A stretch of 64,000 nt of DNA, from positions 97,463,345 through 97,527,344 of the forward strand of contig CP136061.1 in NCBI GenBank assembly GCA_032622095.1. The letters are read 5' to 3'. Shown here piece after piece: positions 61,102-64,000 of this stretch (positions are counted from its first letter, which is position 1; each line of letters opens with the position of its first letter). The position numbers were made by a program, and so were the translations under genes. The stretch is from Siphonodentalium dalli (Eukaryota > Mollusca > Scaphopoda > Gadilida > Siphonodentaliidae). Under the pieces are notes generated by a model. The model was not told where the DNA came from. It saw only the letters and a list, made by a program, of their open reading frames with translations, and did no database searches.

Positions 61102-62105
61102 TCTATACTATATATTTTGAGACTTCCGTATATATATATGTGTGTGTGTGTGGGTACTTCATAGAATCCAAAACGCGTGTACAGATTGAGCTCAAACTTC
61201 CTATGTAAGTGTAAAATTCCACCGACACCGCCGTGGTCGCGTTTTGGAGAAGCTCAGAGAACCCGTTCTCAAACCTCAGTCATCAAAAAACGGCACTGCT
61301 GTGGGTAAGACATCAACGATCTTTATATTGACCTTATACGGAGGTGTTAACAATGAACGCTCTTTATTGCAATGGACGTGGCTAAACGACTGACCCCATG
61401 CGTCCGAAATACGGATGCGGATTCCAATGGACGTGGCTAAACGACTGACCCCATGCGTCCGAAATACGGATGCAGACGAAATGCAATTATCTCGACTTTC
61501 ACGGCGGGATTAATTGACTGTCCGCTCTGAAATTTAGGACGGGGAGGATGGGTACCATGAATTAACTCATTGAAAAACAAAGAATGCGTTATCTCGGCGA
61601 CGCCAGCTTCGGCATGCGCAGACGAGATCTCGGAAACGGGTGGAGCTATCGACTTGAAGTTTGCTATGTGAATGTATCTTGCCCCGGATACAAATTTTAT
61701 CGGGTCGCCGAGCCCGTGCGACGCCAGCTTCGCGCATGCGCAGACGAGATCTCGGAAACGGGTGGAGCTATCGAATTGAAATTTGGTATGTGAATGTATC
61801 TTACCCAGGGTACGAATTTTATCGGGTTGCCGAGCCCATGCGACGCCCATGCAGCGCGTGCGCAGACGATATCTCGGAAACGGGTGGAGCTATCAACTTG
61901 AAATTTGCTATGTGAATGTATCTTGCCCCGGATACGAAATTTATCGGGTCGCCGAGCCCGTGCGACGCAAGCTTCGCGCATGCGCAGACCAGATCTCGGA
62001 AACGGGTGGAGCTATCAACTTGAAATTTGGTTAAATTAAAAAAATGTCATGTTTCTGAAACAAAGCCATGAGACGAATGCCGCCAGTAGCGGGCTAACCT
62101 GCTAG
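61102..62105 (+). mobile_element. Helitron J
   Basis: It starts TCTATACTATATATTTTGAG after an A, at an A|T site inside the preceding copy, and ends GCCGCCAGTAGCGGGC, TAACCTGCTAG. It carries four tandem units of about 122 bp at 61610-62030, plus a duplicated segment of about 50 bp (CGTGGCTAAACGACTGACCC at 61378 and 61429). Confidence 0.88.
61610..62030 (+). repeat. 122 bp minisatellite within Helitron J
   Basis: CTCGGAAACGGGTGGAGCTA recurs at about 61630, 61752, 61874 and 61996. Each unit holds GTGAATGTATCTT, ATCGGGT.GCCGAGCCC and GCGCAGAC. The same unit occurs in D, E, H and I with different copy numbers. Several overlapping open frames of 60-140 codons are by-products. Confidence 0.9.
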
Positions 62106-63019
62106 TCTACTATATAATTTGAGAACTACGTATATATATATATGTGTGTATGTGTTTATATGTGTATGTGGGTACTTCATAGAATCGAAAACGGTTGGAC
62201 AGATTGAGCTTTTTGGATAAGCTCAGAGCACCGTTTCTCCCTTCCCAATCATCAAAAATCACCGCAATCGGCAATTCGGGGTTAATAGCGTTGATATATA
62301 AAGAGCGTTCGTTTTCCGCAGTGTCTATATAAAGAGCGTCGTTTTCGCTATCTACTTATCTGTATGACGGGAGTCTGTAGCCTGTCGCTCGAAATATTAT
62401 GCAGAGAGATTTCACGACGGGAAGCGTTTGTTTTCAATTCAATGCAATGTTATCGCTCGAAATATTATGCAGAGAGATTTCACGACATTAGGACGGGTAC
62501 GGCAGACTCGAAATATTATGCAGAGAGATTTCCCGACGGGAAGCGTTTGTTTTTGTTATCGTAGAGAGATTTCACGACGGGAAGTGTTTGTTTTCAATTC
62601 AATGCAATATTATCGCTCGAAATATTATGCAGAGAGATTTCACGATATTAAGACGGGTACGGGCAGGTTACAAAAAAAAAGAAAAAAAAGAATGCGTTGT
62701 GTGTCGTTCCTAGGAAGGGGGGATTTATACGGGTAAAATTTTCCGCCAGAAACAAAAAAAATAATTAAAACAATTTAAAATTAAAAAAAATAAAAATAAA
62801 AAAAACAATTCAGAAAAAAAAAATATTAAATTTAAAAAACATTAAATTCATATTAAAAAATAAAAAATAAAAATAAATAAAAACAAAATAATTAAAAAAA
62901 ATTCATATTTCTGACGAAATTTTGTACAAATGCAGCACAAGTGTCTCGGAACCTGTTGCAATTGCTTTTTCGAACAAAGCCATGGCACGAATGCCGCCAG
63001 TGGCGGGATAACCTGCTAG
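62106..63019 (+). mobile_element. Helitron K, joined to J
   Basis: It starts TCTACTATATAATTTGAGAA after CTAG and ends GCCGCCAGTGGCGGGA, TAACCTGCTAG, then T. The interior has a repeated block (CGAAATATTATGCAGAGAGA ... GGAAGCGTTTG, four or five copies at 62370-62650) and an A-rich stretch at 62750-62910. Confidence 0.85.
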
Positions 63020-63140
63020 TCTATACTATATATTTTGAGAACTCCGTATATATGTATATATGTGTGTGTGTGGGTACTTCATAGAATCCAAAACGCGTGT
63101 AAACATTGAGCTCAAACTTACTATGTAAGTGTCAAATCCC
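63020..63140 (+). mobile_element. Helitron L, 5' part only
   Basis: It starts TCTATACTATATATTTTGAG after CTAG and runs for about 120 bp through TTGAGCTCAAACTTACTATG. At GTCAAATCCC it changes abruptly into the second copy of the 56.7 kb segment. No 3' end lies within the window. Confidence 0.85.
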
Positions 63141-64000
63141 AAAAATATACTAAACAGATTAAATACACACCCAATACTTCGCAATACATTTAGTCTACAT
63201 TCCAACTGAGACATGTCCCATACTTCATCATCAAAGTTAGCTGTTATATGGCATTGAGTTCCCGCCATAAAATCTTCAAGAGTGGCCCAGCTATTGTTCA
63301 TACCTAAACATTGAAAGCAATTAATGCTGTCATACTGCAACAATGAGACATCCGCGAATACACATCCGCGAAAACCCGAAATATGTTATCCAGCGAGATA
63401 CGGCTTGATCAGCCTTACTGCAAATTCCAAAAATAACTGGCATTGTGTGAAACATGAAATGTGTTGTCCTGCCAGATATTCCCATCGCCCATCGCCCCAC
63501 TGTCACGGCCAGATCAGCGCAGCAATAAACACACATAGGGCGTAACAAACTGGATGTAACGATTGCTTGCACACGGCGTGTGATGCGGGCGACATAGCAG
63601 AAAACGCTGTCGACGAATTATATCGGCGTCCTAATCCGACGGCGCGGTGCCGCGTTTTAGTCTGCGGTTGTTCGGTAACTTCCACCGTTTTCAATGATGG
63701 TATAGAACGAAGACACTGGAGACACAACAATTTTCGGTCCGTGCAGGTCAGTTTTGAACCGTGAGTATGCATCGTAGTTCAATATGCAGTCATTAAACAA
63801 ATTAAACAAAAATACGCGAATAACAATGAAGCCATGACTTCTATGGAAATATATGAGTAACCGCAGAAAACGCCGTCGCCACAGCAAACGCCGTCGCCGC
63901 AGAAAACGCAGTTGGCGCAGAAAACACGCGGCATGCTGTGCGTATCGCGCAATACGTGGGGCAAACTCCATGTGGAAGGGCATTAACGCGCCCTGCTGTT
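63141..64000. repeat. Duplicated segment, copy 2 (cut by window edge)
   Basis: Nearly identical to 56661-57522: visible differences are GTCATTG/GGCATTG, CCTGCGAG/CCAGCGAG, TTCCACAAA/TTCCAAAAA and a two-base CG loss near 63655. It begins exactly where the Helitron L sequence stops. Any open frames here are shared with copy 1, but the CG indel shifts the frame between the copies, which argues against conserved coding. Confidence 0.93.

Noticed and set aside
59777-62034. Many open frames of 60-137 codons in the Helitron cluster
   Set aside because: They are frames through the GC-rich 122 bp tandem unit on both strands, repeating with the unit; none resembles Rep/helicase or any other protein.

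Overview
The window looks like repeat-rich nuclear DNA from an animal, most likely an aquatic invertebrate. Three things point that way: non-autonomous Helitrons with TC...CTAG ends, a Penelope-like reverse transcriptase next to CR1/L2-like LINE pieces, and decayed copies of a gene family that I associate with corals and molluscs. A mollusc is my best guess, but that is inference. There is no operon structure, no prokaryotic gene, no rRNA, no tRNA and no CRISPR array. I find no intact multi-domain gene. The only host-gene candidate is one short putative first exon at 56.2 kb.

Layout: 0-6.2 kb holds two minisatellites (a 20-21 bp unit at 0.85-1.39 kb and a 28 bp unit repeated about 25 times at 5.49-6.19 kb), two diverged copies of a dispersed repeat, and two short inverted-repeat (MITE-like) elements. 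At 6.7-12.0 kb there is one Helitron-like element, a cluster of tandem and inverted duplications at 7.6-8.9 kb, and two Helitrons joined head to tail plus a stub. From 12.0 to 20.6 kb the sequence is AT-rich and non-coding, with a small palindromic element at 15.5 kb and a TTAA-flanked element at 16.8-17.8 kb.

From 20.6 to 46.3 kb lies the main feature, about 25.7 kb long. An approximately 173 bp satellite is arranged as two arms of opposite orientation (about 25 and about 122 monomers) that meet at about 25.10 kb. It is bounded on both sides by the same inverted terminal sequence. The outermost monomers of the two arms share private variants, and the long arm has higher-order repeats of 9 and 12 monomers. 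The layout is that of a giant fold-back element made almost wholly of satellite DNA.

From 46.7 to 55.4 kb is a graveyard of nested retroelement and gene relics. A Penelope-like RT core with both catalytic aspartates lies between tandemly duplicated terminal inverted repeats and interrupts a 166 bp tandem array. A LINE endonuclease relic is broken by a TTAA-flanked MITE and by a 0.9 kb insertion with a 15 bp target duplication. Three fragments resemble an invertebrate multicopy family with EADT and VDTDV motifs. From 55.4 to 64 kb come a fold-back AT-rich element, the putative exon, and a head-to-tail concatemer of Helitrons between two nearly identical copies of an approximately 0.86 kb sequence 6.48 kb apart.

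The sequences do not form a pathway. What links them is repeated insertion, tandem amplification and inversion.
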